A stretch of DNA of 64,000 bases, taken from positions 186,001 to 250,000 of the forward strand of contig JAHLMK010000010.1 in NCBI GenBank assembly GCA_019915135.1. The letters are read 5' to 3'. The stretch comes from Strobilurus pachycystidiatus. Taxonomy: Eukaryota > Basidiomycota > Agaricomycetes > Agaricales > Physalacriaceae. Below are positions 49,004 to 60,380 of this stretch, piece by piece. The first letter of the stretch is position 1; every line of letters begins with the position of its first letter. The notes under the pieces were generated by a model, which was not told the origin of the DNA, searched no databases, and saw only the letters and a program-made list of their open reading frames with translations. The position numbers were made by a program, and so were the translations under genes.

Positions 49004-51637
49004 ATGGGAGCCTCGCACTCGACAGTCTCGGACCCCCATCGCTTCGCCACACCCATAACCGGCAGCGACGACGATGTCAGGTCGCTGCAGGCGCACCCAA
49101 CTAAAAGCTACGACTACATCGTTGTAGGAGGAGGTTGGTGCAATGTATAGCGACATCCACCGACCTCGTACTCACTGTCTCTTGTCTCACAGGAACCGCC
49201 GGCTGTGTTCTCGCGTCGCGCCTCTCTGAGGACCGTCGCGTCAATGTACTGCTCGTCGAGGCCGGGTACAGGTACGTGTCGTACTCCCCAGAAGGACTCG
49301 AATCTCATCGTCGCATTTCCCTCGCAGCAATCAGGGTGTTACAAACTCCATAATTCCTCTCGCATTTCCTATGTTGATGAAGAGCAAGTATGATTGGAAC
49401 TATGAGACGATGTAAGATGCCTTGGTGGTGTATGCCGTATTGATGGTCTGACCAATGCTTCGCCCAGTGGGATGGCTGGTATTGGCGGACGTACTAGTTA
49501 TTGGCCCCGTGGCCGACTTCTCGGTGGAACTAGGTGAGCCGCTCGCGACAGGCTACTCTGTCCTTCGGCCTCATGACATTGAACTATAGCTCTATCAATG
49601 GCTCGATGTACCACCGTTGCGCGCCCGAAGGTCTGTCTCTCTCCCAACGAGGAACTTCATACCGTGTCTGACATTAATGCGCCAGACTTCTCCGCGTGGG
49701 TCGAAGAGGGAGCGAAAGGATGGGACTATGAGAATATGAAGCCGTACGCCGACTTCTTCCCAACTCAGTCATCATCATGACCGTCTCCTCCAGTTATTTC
49801 CGTAAGGCCGAAGGGTACACTCCCCATCCCGACCATCCCAACATAGATCCCGCGCTTCATGGCACGGACGGCCCGGCGAAGGTTACCCATGGAATCATTG
49901 CTGTCAGCATCGGTTGTTTCGGAATTGATTAGCGTACTGACAGTTTCTGTCACAGCCCATCACAAAGGACATCCTCCAGTCTAGTATCAATGTCGGTATA
50001 CGTCAAGTACAGTGAGCATAGCTTGCCTGCAATGTGTGTCATAGTCTGATCTGGGTTTTCTTCCTAGCGACTTCAATACCGATGCTGGACCAACTGGAGT
50101 TGGTTTGTTTGCCCGCAATGTCTTCCCAAACGGAAGCCGTAAGTGCCTCGTCTTTCACTACTAAATCCGTCTGTTAATCACAGTTGTAGGCGTCTCTGCC
50201 GCTACTGGCTACCTTACGCCGTCCGTCCTGGCTCGTCCCAATCTGACTGTCGCGGTGGAGTGTCAAGCGGAGAAGATCGTGTTGAGCTCTGACGAAAAGG
50301 TTCCTCGTGCTAAAGGTCTCATCTTTTCCACCTCCCGAGACGGCCAACGTTTCTACGTTCCTGCTTCGAAGGAGCTCGTCCTCTCAAGCGGAGTTATCGG
50401 TACGCCGCAGGTCCTCATGTTGTCCGGAATTGGGCCTGCCGCCGAGCTGGCAAAACACAACATTCCCGTCGTGCGGGACCTTCCAGTTGGTGAATATCTC
50501 CAGGATGTGAGTTCTCCACTACATGTCCTCAATGAACGGTTGACTCATGAGTATATATAGCACTTCTCGCCTGGTCCCATGTTGATTCGGGCCAAGAAGG
50601 GCACCTGGGACTTCATCCTTCGACCTCTTGGAGGTCTTTGGGCCATGTTCAAATGGTTCTTCTTCGGCAAAGGTCCTCTTTCGTCTTTGAGTGTCCAGGT
50701 GGCTTGCTTCGTGCGTTCTGATGATAAGAAGTTCGTTCACCCACGTCTCTCCGAAATCTCCGACTTAATATGCTGCTTAGGCTGCCCATGCATGACGGAG
50801 CAAAGAAATACCAAGTCAAGGACTGCTGCTCAGGACCCACCGCGCCCGATATCGAACTTTTCTTCGCACCGTTTTTGGCACCTCCCCTCGGCCTGAAGTA
50901 CTGGCCTTTCCCCGGTCTTACCTCTGTAAGCGCGACTTGCTCGTTCACCAAGGCTTCTACTGATTATCATCTTCCCCAGGGTATGCTCTTGTTGAAGCCT
51001 GCAAGCTATGGAACTGTCAAACTCGCGAGCCGTAACGCCTGGGACTATCCCCTCATCGACCCGAAGTACGTCTCCAATCTTCATCAAGCCGCGATTTGTA
51101 TCCTTATATTCCATGCAGCTACCTCGCCCATGAAAGTGACATAGCCGTGTCCATCCTGGGCATGAGGCTGTTGGCCCGCATCGCGCGCACGAAGCCTTTC
51201 GCCGACTCCCTCGATCTTCCCGTGGACTCACACGACAAGACCTCCGTGTTCTGGCCAACAGATTGCAATCCCGACACCGTGAGTGCCGTGATCTCGTTAT
51301 CGCGAGGTGATAAGAGAACTGACACACACTCAAAGGTTTCCGACGAGGACCTCGAAGCATGGGCCAGGCTCCATGGACAGTCTACTGGACATCCCGTACG
51401 TGTTGTGTTCCATACCCAACCCGTTCAGCCTCTCACCCGCTGTTCCAGACGTCGAGTGCAAGAATGGGCGGCTCGCCAAGCACCAGTGTGGTAGACAGCA
51501 AACTCAAGGTTCACGGCGTGGAGGGCCTGAGAGTTTGTGATGCCAGTTGCTTCCCGACCCAGGTGTCTGGACATCCTGCTGCCGTCGTTGTTGCTGTGGC
51601 TGAGCGTGCAGCCGACCTCATCAAGGGCGTCGCATGA
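49004..51637 (+). CDS. GMC family FAD oxidoreductase
   Basis: Many short exons. The protein starts [11 protein letters not shown], then [20 protein letters not shown] (ADP-binding GxGxxG loop), [27 protein letters not shown] (GMC signature 1) and [20 protein letters not shown] (signature 2). The C-terminal catalytic region has [12 protein letters not shown] and [19 protein letters not shown], supplying the two active-site His positions. GMC enzymes oxidise primary or secondary alcohols to aldehydes or ketones with O2 or another acceptor. No secretion signal is present; instead MGASHS fits an N-myristoylation site, so it is probably intracellular, consistent with a biosynthetic role rather than lignocellulose breakdown. 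Its cluster function (alcohol to aldehyde oxidation of an intermediate) is inferred. Confidence 0.86.
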
Positions 51638-51933
51638 TGTGGAACTTTTGGGATTTACATTCGTTTACCATAATGGCCTTTTCTTTCAATATTGTACTTA
51701 TCTTACATACTTACCTCCTCACAAGCTATGCAATAAGCCCCATACAGCGTGTGGGTTCATCTTATGGCGCAGTTCCATGTGCTAGTCAGGGAATTGGAGT
51801 CGGAGTCGTTCTACTTAGCTGGATACTCTCGCCAATGGCACGTTTCTAGAGGTCTGAATATCGTAAGCTAAAAGGATAGGACCACGATAGTCCACACTCC
51901 GAAAAAGCAAAAAGTCGGCCCTGACGGCATCAG

Positions 51934-53938
51934 ATGGGTTCTGACTTGACCCAGCTTCAGCTACGACCACCACAGCGATCGCGATGGCGGGCACTCGTCT
52001 TCGCTGGCCTTTTGTCGGCCTCCCTCGCTTTTTTCACTCATACTCAGCTCAGTCCCCCACCTCAGCGGTGTCGGCCTAATCTGCCCAATATTTTCAATAA
52101 GCACCCGCTTCAAGACAACGAGCCAGAGGTCCGCGACGCCTTGCTCGCCGTCGACTCCTTCGTCCGCCAATCCTTCTACGATAATCGGGACATTGATGGC
52201 CTCGTTGCCGCCGTCGTCACCGCAAATGGCGCAATATACGAGACGGCACTGGGACCACTGAAGGCAAACGAGACGCGCCCAGAGGACCGCGGCGCTGTGG
52301 ACAGGCATAGCATCTTCCGGCTGGCCTCTGGCTCGAAGCTGTTTGCGATGCTTGAGATTCTCATTCTGCGCGAAAGAGGCGCGCTTCAGCTGTACGTTAT
52401 CTCCGACAGTTTCACCAAGAAAATTACTCTGATCTTCTTCCAGCGATGACCCCATCGCCAAATATCTTCCGCAGTCTACCTACAAGCAGGGAGGATGGGC
52501 GGACGAGGACGACATCGATGAAGGGCCTATCACTGTTCGCCACCTTGCGTCGCATATGTCTGGAATGACACGCGAATATCCACGCGGCAACATGGACCAT
52601 TGGCCTCATTCGCTCGAAGGCATCGGTCCGCCTCCAATGAATGGTGCACCGTTTCCCGCTACGCTCGAAGAGACAGTGCTTGGCATCTCGCACTACCCGC
52701 TCAACTTGCCGACAAGCACATACCCCGTCTATTCCAATGCTGGAATGGCTCTTCTGGGTCAGATTGCAGTCGTTGCCAATGCTGCTGCCGAGCGAAGTCG
52801 GGGGGTTGATCAAGCCATGATTCCTAACGGGTGGAGAGAACTGGCACAACGCGACATTTTCGAACCACTAGGCTTGAATGGGAGCTACTTCATTCCCAAT
52901 GCGCGAACTAGAGCCCACGTTGCCGTGGCTAGCAAGTACAGTGACGAAGTGGTATGCTCAAACTATCATCATCCGACTCAACATACTTACTTATGTTCTT
53001 CGAGGACATCGATTTTTTGGACGTGATGGCTTGCTCGGGCGGTCAAATGAGCTCGTTGTCTGGTATGCCGTCATCTTCCCCCATTTTCCCTCAGCTAAAT
53101 TATCGGTGCAAGACTACATCAAGCTGATGCAGACATTTCTCGATCCCACTTTACCACAGAGTCTCCTTCCAGCTCACATCATGCGGGAATGGATGTCGCC
53201 AGTTTTTGGTTTCAATGACGACGAGACGGAGGTGGGCTTGCTCTGGGAGATAGTGAAGATCAAAGACTCGCACTCTCGTCCTCTACGGATTTATCAGAAG
53301 AGTGAGTTGCTCCATATCTTTCTTTCCTTGTCAAATGTTTAATCAGTCCCCAGATGGTGTCCTGGGAGCATCGCGAAGCGTCTTCGCTATCCATCGAGAA
53401 ATGTCCTTCGGTGTCGCCTTGCTCAACACCGGTACGGCGACCATCACAGGCGATATTGCTCTAGAGGTTTTCCGCATCATGCAACCTTACCTCGACAAGC
53501 TTCAAGAGCGAAAAGTCGCGGAGCGCTTCGCTGGACAGTGGCGCCTTCCTCTCCAATCAGATGCAACCTTAAATTCTATGGTGGATATCGTCGTCTCCGA
53601 TGGGTCCTTGTGGATTACCCGTCTCGTACTCGACGGAACGGATGTATTGAGGCTGACCGAGGAGATGCCTGCGTTTGGCGGCGCGCATTCTCGCCGCGTG
53701 GCACTCTGGTCTATGCGGCGAGACGAATTTCGGTTAGCTTCCTATCCACTGTTCTGCTGTCGAGTGTGCAACTCATTCTCACAGGATGGTACTCGGCGCT
53801 GGGGCTGCGACTTCGTGTATGAGTTCGTGGACGGCGATGGATAGTGGATTCTCGAGAGGGTATCCAATGGACCTGGTGTACTTCAAGAAAGGCAAGTTAC
53901 ATGTACCGTCTGCCGGTGTTGTACTATTTCGGGTCTAA
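51934..53938 (+). CDS. Beta-lactamase-like serine hydrolase, membrane-anchored
   Basis: About 560 aa over several exons. A basic head precedes one hydrophobic segment (ALVFAGLLSASLAFF, about residues 20-35), a signal anchor or uncleaved signal peptide. The class C beta-lactamase/transesterase fold follows: FRLASGSKLF carries the S-x-x-K nucleophile pair, VYSNAGMALLG has the Tyr-Ser-Asn motif, and VRHLASHMSGM is the conserved helix. The C-terminal domain is a small beta-rich region ending SAGVVLFRV at 53936-53938 (TAA). Fungal members include esterases and acyl transferases of secondary metabolism (the LovD type) as well as uncharacterised secreted peptidase-like proteins. It might trim or transfer an acyl group on the cluster product, or be unrelated; sequence alone does not decide. 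No lesion was seen. Confidence 0.82.
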
Positions 53939-54343
53939 ATGGAAGACGCGGCAATCGTACTTATCAGGCGCCTAGGGTCATAGAATCAAGGAAGAAGTCA
54001 GTATGCTGTACTGAAGCTATCTCTTGCATCAGGTGTGTCCCTCCTTTCCCACTGTCGATGGCATGCATTCTCTCCGCCAAATTTGCGATTGAGAGTGGTA
54101 CAAGCTGAGTCACTATCTATGAGAGGTCGACGCGATGGCAAGTTGTAATGAAAAGAGACGTGACGTCGAACCCTGGCGTGCCAGCATGAAGTCGGTATAT
54201 GGGAATAGGGCAGAAAAGCTTCAGCCACATAGTGAATCCCTTGTTAAGCAGGTATATTTGTACACTATTCCAACATCGAGGCTTCATTTGTGATCACACA
54301 GATACAGTACACATATTCTTAGAATTTCCGCATTACATCCCCT
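53939..54343. other. Convergent 3' intergenic spacer
   Basis: About 400 bp between the end of the beta-lactamase-like gene (plus) and the end of the aldo-keto reductase gene (minus). I see nothing specific in it. Confidence 0.45.
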
Positions 54344-55716
54344 TTACAGTGGCAACTCCGGGCTGTCAATCAGCATGGCCCCCATCCTGGCATTTCTGTC
54401 ACCAGGAATCTCACTTTCCTCTGCGAGCTTGCGCACAGCCGCAATTTCCTCCTCGGTAAGTTTGATCGAGGAAGCGCCCACATTCTCTTCCAGGTACTAT
54501 ACACAGGCATGAGCATCCTCGAGGTTGATTCGGAGGAGAGGAAGGGAGACCAACCTTGACCTTCTTGGTTCCAGGAATGATGATAAAGTCGGGCCCTTGA
54601 GCCAAAATCCACGCCAGCGTAACCTGTCCCGGCGTCGCATTGTGCTTTTCGCCAATCTTCTTCAGTTCAGAAACGACGTCGAGAATCTTGGGGAAGTTCG
54701 TCGCGGAGAACCTGCGGATTCAATCTTAGAACAAGGCCGGTTACTTACAAAGAGCGATTACTTGGGAATAGTGCGCCTAAAATCATTGGGTTCGAAGTCG
54801 TCCGGGGATTTCTATAGAAGGGCTTGAATGGTGATCCCTGATCCTGAGTAATGTACGTACGTATTGGCCAGTGAGCAAACCGCGTCCGAGCGGGGAGTAG
54901 GTGATAATCGTGACTCCCAGCTCCCTCGCGGTCTCGAGAAGGGCAAGCTTCGGATCCTCGAGGTCAAGGACGAAAGGGGAGTATTCCATCTGGAGAGCAG
55001 CGATGGGGTGGACTGCGTGAGCGCGTCGGAGAGTCTTGGCAGAGCACTCCGAAAGGCCCAAGTACTTGACTTTGCCCTCTCTAATGCATTGGTAAATAAG
55101 AGGACCATTTAGTAACAGAGTTTACGCACTTGACAAGCTCAGCCATTGCGCCGACAGTTATCTATTCACCGGTTTCAATAAGCTGCGAATATACAGAGAT
55201 AGACCATACCTCAATCGGTGTCTTTGGATCAACCCTGGATGTAACATGTTACATATTGCGCGTAATGTGGGAGAGAACGATGATTGCATACCTGTGTTGG
55301 TAAAACAGATCGATGCAATCCACACCAAGTCTTTCGAGCGACGTGGCGCATTGCTCCTTGACGAAGTCCGGGTCCCCGCGCACTCCCTGGGGAGTGATTC
55401 CAAACTTGGTGGCCACAAAGATGTCGTCTCGCTTCCCGGTGCGCTTCAGCCACTTGCCGATCAGCTCTTCCGAGTCTCCGTAGAGGTGCGCGGAGTCCCA
55501 GAACGTGCATCCCGCCGCATGGGCCGCGTCCAAGACCTGGACTTGTTCACATACCGCAATTGCAAGCGCTGAAACGCGATGACTGACCTTGAATCGCTCG
55601 TCGTCGGACTCGACGACTCCGTAGAAACCAGAGGGGCCCAGCTTGGCAATTCCCATCGTCCCGAATCCGATCTCAGAAACGAGAGACTGGCCGATTTTTC
55701 TGGTAGGGAGAGGCAT
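54344..55716 (-). CDS. Aldo-keto reductase
   Basis: Minus strand, ATG at 55716, TAA at 54344-54346, about 340 aa over several exons. It opens [20 protein letters not shown]. The catalytic tetrad of the (beta/alpha)8 barrel is visible: Asp and Tyr in [20 protein letters not shown], Lys in IFVATKFG and His in DLFYQHR. NADPH contacts are in the [14 protein letters not shown] and [17 protein letters not shown] segments, the latter being the phosphate-binding loop. It resembles the AKR13-like/yakC group. It reduces aldehydes or ketones to alcohols in the cytosol and, with the adjacent GMC oxidase, could interconvert an intermediate's alcohol and aldehyde. From memory, aldo-keto reductases also occur in described strobilurin clusters; direct participation is unproven. 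Confidence 0.87.
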
Positions 55717-56805
55717 GGTAGTTGCTTAGTAGAGACGTGATTGCCGTTCAAGGATAATGGTGAGGAGTTGTACGAGATACCGGGGTAAGTCAAGTGTTCA
55801 CTGATTTTTATCTGTAGTAATATTAGAGGGATACTTACTTATGTAGGGTTATGAAATAGATTACGGCCATGAACTTTACAACCGTTGGGGCCGGGATGAT
55901 GACTACGAAACAATTCTGAGAGAAATCAAGTAACGTATCGTTGGAGAGGTGTTTTCGACACGAGAGTGACAGGAGTCACAGGACGAACCTGATTGCGAAT
56001 TTGATTTGATTTCGGCAACAGCGGCATCTTGCGGACTGTCAAAGGGCAGAGTTGCCGGGGATGGTGATCGGTTTCGGTGTTCGCAATCCTGCAGGGCAAC
56101 TGAACAGATCTCCAAACGCCACCATGCAGTCAAATTCGGGGATGTGCAAAGATGTGCACTGTAGCCCTGTGACGCATAGCAATACATCATTCAATCAATC
56201 GATCAATAGATTGTGCCCCGGCCCAGACGGAGTTGCCAGCGGCCAAGTTGCCTAGAGTAGGCCAGAGTTGGTCGAATCTTCAGACCTGCTTCAGATCTTG
56301 GCGACTGGGAGACTGTCGTGTGGACCTTGGCAACCGACGGTAGAGGGTTGTCCCGCATGGGCTCAAAGATTCATCACCGGCGCAGTCTTGTGAACGTTGA
56401 TGGTGAACGAGATAGCAGGGAACTCCTGTATCAAAAGACAAACTCAATTGTCGTGGAAGCGAAGCCGGAAGGACTAGTGTACAACTGTGTACAAGGAGAG
56501 ATAGAGATCTTGTAGAGTAGATGGAGAGGTGGAGAATCTACTCTGTACTTAGATTGAGGAGATGTGGAAACCTCGATCGTTGAGCCGAAACCGATCTTAC
56601 ACAACCAATCTGTAACGTGTCACAGGCATGAATTTCATCCCCGAAATCAGAAATCACGATAGTGCCTCAGGCCGGCGACCGTGTCGGCAAGGTCTTCTAG
56701 CCAACGGTGTTTGGTGTGTGGCCGTCTAGCCGGCCGGGCATGTTCGGGCGCACCCAGTGCTTATAAGACTCTGCGCCATCAACGTCTTCGTTTCAACTAG
56801 CGACG
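55717..56805. other. Divergent promoter region
   Basis: About 1.1 kb between the aldo-keto reductase and FAD monooxygenase genes, the likely promoter for both. A TATA box for the monooxygenase is at 56763-56768. No coding sequence was seen. Confidence 0.5.
56763..56768 (+). promoter_or_regulatory. TATA box of the FAD monooxygenase gene
   Basis: TATAAG 42 nt before the ATG at 56806. Confidence 0.55.
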
Positions 56806-58648
56806 ATGGCCATTGATCGAAAGATTCGCATCGCAGTTGTGTGCGTACAGTCTATTCAGCCACTAGTTGCTTTTCTGATCCGAGTCTAATCCAGTGGTGG
56901 TGGTCCGGGAGGTGTCATCGCGGCTCTCGCCCTGTCCAAGTCCGAAAACTTCGAAATCGACCTCTATGAGGCGGCCACTGCGTTCGGCGACATTGGCCTC
57001 TCCCTCGGGATGCCCTGGCGTCCATGGAGAATCCTCAGATTGCTTGGATTGCAGGACTACCTGGCAGCACTCTTACCTCCCGATCAAATTCCGAAAGAGG
57101 ACGTGACTGGTGCGTCGATATCTCTTCACGGACATGTGATGTCTTGACGACAGTTCTCAAGTGCCGACTATTCACTATCGCAAGTCCGATCAAGCTGTGG
57201 GCGAAGACATTTTCACGTGCACAAGTCTTTGTGGGTCTCCATCTCGCCTTCATGCATAGGACCGACTCCTCAGACTGTCCCTCTTACAGCTGGTTACACG
57301 AGGTTCCGCCGTTCACATTTCCACGCAGCGCTTCTGCCACATCTTCCCTCAAACTGCAAGACATACACGTCCAAGCGTTTAGTCAGCTATACCGAGCCAT
57401 CCAACGCGTCGGATCCCGTCGTGCTAACGTTCGCGGATGGAACGACCGCCGAGTGCGATGTTCTTGTTGGAGCCGATGGGATCAAGTCCGCTACACGAGC
57501 CAGCATGTATAGCCAGGCTGCTGACGAGGCAGAGAAAGCTGGTCGGTCTGATGAGGCGACCAACCTGCGTTACAAAATCAAGGCCAAGTTCAGTGGCGTG
57601 GAGGTTTTCCGTTCAGTCATCACCGCCGAGCAGTTGCGTGCAGCCGCGCCCGACCATCACGCTTTCCGCTGTCCTACTCAGGTCGGTCTTTCATCGCACT
57701 CAACTCGTTTATTGGCCGCTGAAATACACCATAGTTCCTAGGGAAGGAGAAGGTGAGAAGGCCTTAGTTTGCGTATATTGCTCCCTCATACTGACCTGTC
57801 CAATGCAGCACATCATGACCTACCCTATCCAATCAGAGAATAGCCAGTTCCTCAACTGTGCGCTGTACATCTGCGATTATAGTCGCGAGGGCGAAGAGTA
57901 CCCGGAACCATGGGTTCAAGACGTCCCCGCTGAGAATCTCAGGTCGTCATTGCCGGGTTGGGAACCAGACGCACAGGCTGCACTCTCGGTGAGACTATAA
58001 CTCCCTAGACCGCGCCGTTGTAGACTCAGTCTTCATGTCCAGTGCATGGGTGAGGTCGTGAGCCGATGGGCGATTTGCACCCTCAGCCCCTTGCCCTTCT
58101 TCCAGAAGTCCCGAGTCGTTTTGCTCGGAGATTCAGTATGTTTCCTTCTATCTTTTCTGAAGATATTTCTTTGCTGACATCTTGCTATAGGCGGTTCGTG
58201 TGCCTACACCTCTCTCTGCCTTTGATCTGATTACCGTCAATCTTTAGCACGCTATGACGAACTTCCAAGGTGCTGGTTGCGGCCAAGCGATCGAGGTACA
58301 GTAACCTTTTGCCTTTTCTTTGTGTCTACCTTTCTCTTACGCCTTTCTTTTTTTTTTTTGTAGGATGCCTACATTCTGTCTGAGATCCTCACACACCCTT
58401 CCGTTACCCGGGAGAATGTGCAGAAAGCGCTCGAGATCTACTCCGAGGTCCGCGTCCCGATGTCTACGCACGTCTTGGAGAGTTCGCGGCGCACAGGGAT
58501 GGACTGCGCTCTCCACGACGAGGCTGCGGCCGCGGACTTGGAGTCGCTCGGCAAGCGTATGCAGGAGGAGATGAACTGGGCTTGGGACTGGGATCCCGAG
58601 GATGAGAAGAAGAAGGCTTTGGATCTCGTTGCAAAACGTCTTGTCTGA
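56806..58648 (+). CDS. FAD-dependent monooxygenase, salicylate-hydroxylase-like (candidate Str9-type rearrangement oxygenase)
   Basis: Exons 56806-56840, 56895-57109, 57162-57230, 57290-57681, 57735-57752, 57809-57988, 58043-58135, 58191-58193, 58248 onward. The FAD loop IAVVGGGPGGVIAALALS, the DG motif VLVGADGIKSATR and the GD motif VVLLGDSAHAMTNFQGAGCG are all intact, in the order of class A flavoprotein monooxygenases, with the DSAHAM motif completed by a 3-nt exon. An HYRKSDQ segment emerges only with the micro-exon structure. No membrane anchor or signal peptide. The family inserts one oxygen from O2 using NAD(P)H, often on aromatics. In strobilurin biosynthesis, as I recall, an FAD oxygenase (Str9) epoxidises and rearranges prestrobilurin to build the beta-methoxyacrylate skeleton; this gene is the natural candidate here. 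That role is inference. Confidence 0.87.
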
Positions 58649-58999
58649 ATGTCAATGATCCGCTGACTGGATATCGAATTTTAGGCACTAGATACTTCTA
58701 TACTACAGAAACGTGTACACTATTCTTTTACAGGTGCGAAAGGGAAGAATTAGAATCATAAGTGATGTACTTATGTCGTGCAACGCAGTACTAGTCTAAG
58801 TAGTATGGACTGAAGAATCGGATGGTTTATCTAATTTGCTCAACGTTCACACCTCCTCTGGGGTATGAAAAGCTTTGTGATTATTATTGGTCGCGATGTT
58901 CTCTTTTCTCGGGTTACACTTGCCATTAATCCGCTGAGCGCTCGCATATCAACATCTCAAGTTCGGCAGGCCGGCCCGCATTCTTACCTTCCCAACATC

Positions 59000-60380
59000 A
59001 TGATCGTGATCTCTCGTCTTCTGTCTCCTCCAACCAACATCGTCAAACGTGCTCGGCCGACGTTCGTCTTAGGCCGTCTATCTACTCAACAGACCGAAGT
59101 GAATGTCCCTTCCAGTGCTCCAGCCAGGCGCCATCAGTCCTCGTTCGCAGCGTCGAACGATGGTCTACAAATCATTTCCCTCAAACAGAACTACCCTTTT
59201 CCTTGGCTTCGCGATGCATGTCGATGCCCGCATTGCGTCCACCCATCTACCCGGCAGAAATTATTCCGCACGTCTGATATTCCAGTGGACGTCCAGCCAG
59301 CTCTAAACGGCGTCGAGGAGGTCGGCGAGGGTCTCAAGATCCGCTGGTCGAACGGTCATGAATCACTCTATGACTGGGAATTTCTTCAAGAACATTCTAC
59401 CTCTATTTCTCGCACAGAAGCGAATAAAGATCTTTCGAGGGTTGGCTGGACACGTACCAGCATCGCGAAGGAGCAAGACCTCTATCTCGACTATGAGATA
59501 CTCAAGACGAAAGAAGGGCTCAGGAAGGCTATCGATCATACATGCCGGTTTGGCTTGTTGTTCATTGTCAGTTCACTTTGTTTCCATTGAGTATTAGAAC
59601 CATGATCTCAGTGTATACTATAGCGAAATGTTCCAAACGAAGAAACTTCGACGGCCTCTTGTTCGTTGCGCACCCTTGCCCAATATTTTGGTGACATTCG
59701 TAAAACGTTCTATGGCGAGCTATGGGATGTCAAGAATATCTCTAACAGTCGCAACATCGCGTACACAAATCTTGACCTTGGACTTCACATGGACCTCTTG
59801 TTCGTCGACTGCCTTTCTCTTCCAACTGAGCTGATCATCTTCCTCTGACAGGTACTTCCAGCATCCACCCCAGTTCCAAATCCTCCACTGCCTTCGTAAC
59901 CGGGTCCTGGGCGGTTCATCCATATTTTCTGATGCTCTTCATGCAGCGGAGACCCTTCAAATCCAAGACCCTGCGGCATACAATGTCTTGAGGAACGTCC
60001 AAGTTCCATTCTCCTATGTAAACGATGGGCACCACCTCTACCATATCCACCCCACGATCGAGGTCTCTGCCACAGGCAACGTAAACCAGATAAATTATTC
60101 TCCTCCATTCCAAGCGCCACTTCTCCTTGATACACCTCCTGCTTTCTTCAGTGCCCTTCACCAATTCTCGAACTTGGTCAATTCTGAAGAGAACGCGTTC
60201 GAATATACCCTCAAGGAGGGTGACGCGGTGTTGTTCGATAACCGAAGGGTTTTACACGCAAGAAGGGCATTCGAGGAGATACCAGGTCAGGAAATTTCCG
60301 AGGGGGACGCGAATAGGTGGCTGAAGGGCTGCTACATCGAGGGAGATGCTATGTGGGACCGAGGAAGAATGCTGCGATAG
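59000..60380 (+). CDS. Gamma-butyrobetaine/TauD-type Fe(II)/2-oxoglutarate dioxygenase
   Basis: Three main exons. After a basic, hydroxylated leader (MIVISRLLSPPTNIVKRARP) that looks like a mitochondrial targeting peptide, the zinc-binding N-domain appears: FPWLRDACRCPHCVHPSTRQ. The TauD fold has GLHMDLLY (H-x-D iron ligands) and RRVLHARRAF (distal His and nearby Arg), ending ANRWLKGCYIEGD. This is the architecture of gamma-butyrobetaine hydroxylase and trimethyllysine dioxygenase. An in-frame ATG at 58865 would add 45 residues; 59000 is preferred because it puts the targeting sequence at the N-terminus. It could be a primary carnitine-pathway gene that happens to lie here, or a recruited cluster oxygenase: described strobilurin clusters include, as I recall, a non-haem iron oxygenase gene. 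The family is sure, the role open. Confidence 0.86.

Noticed and set aside
57090..57300. Uninterrupted alternative frame through the FAD monooxygenase (HVHKSLWVSISPSCIG...)
   Set aside because: It loses the conserved HYRKSDQ segment; two canonical introns (57110-57161 and 57231-57289) restore the family sequence in phase.
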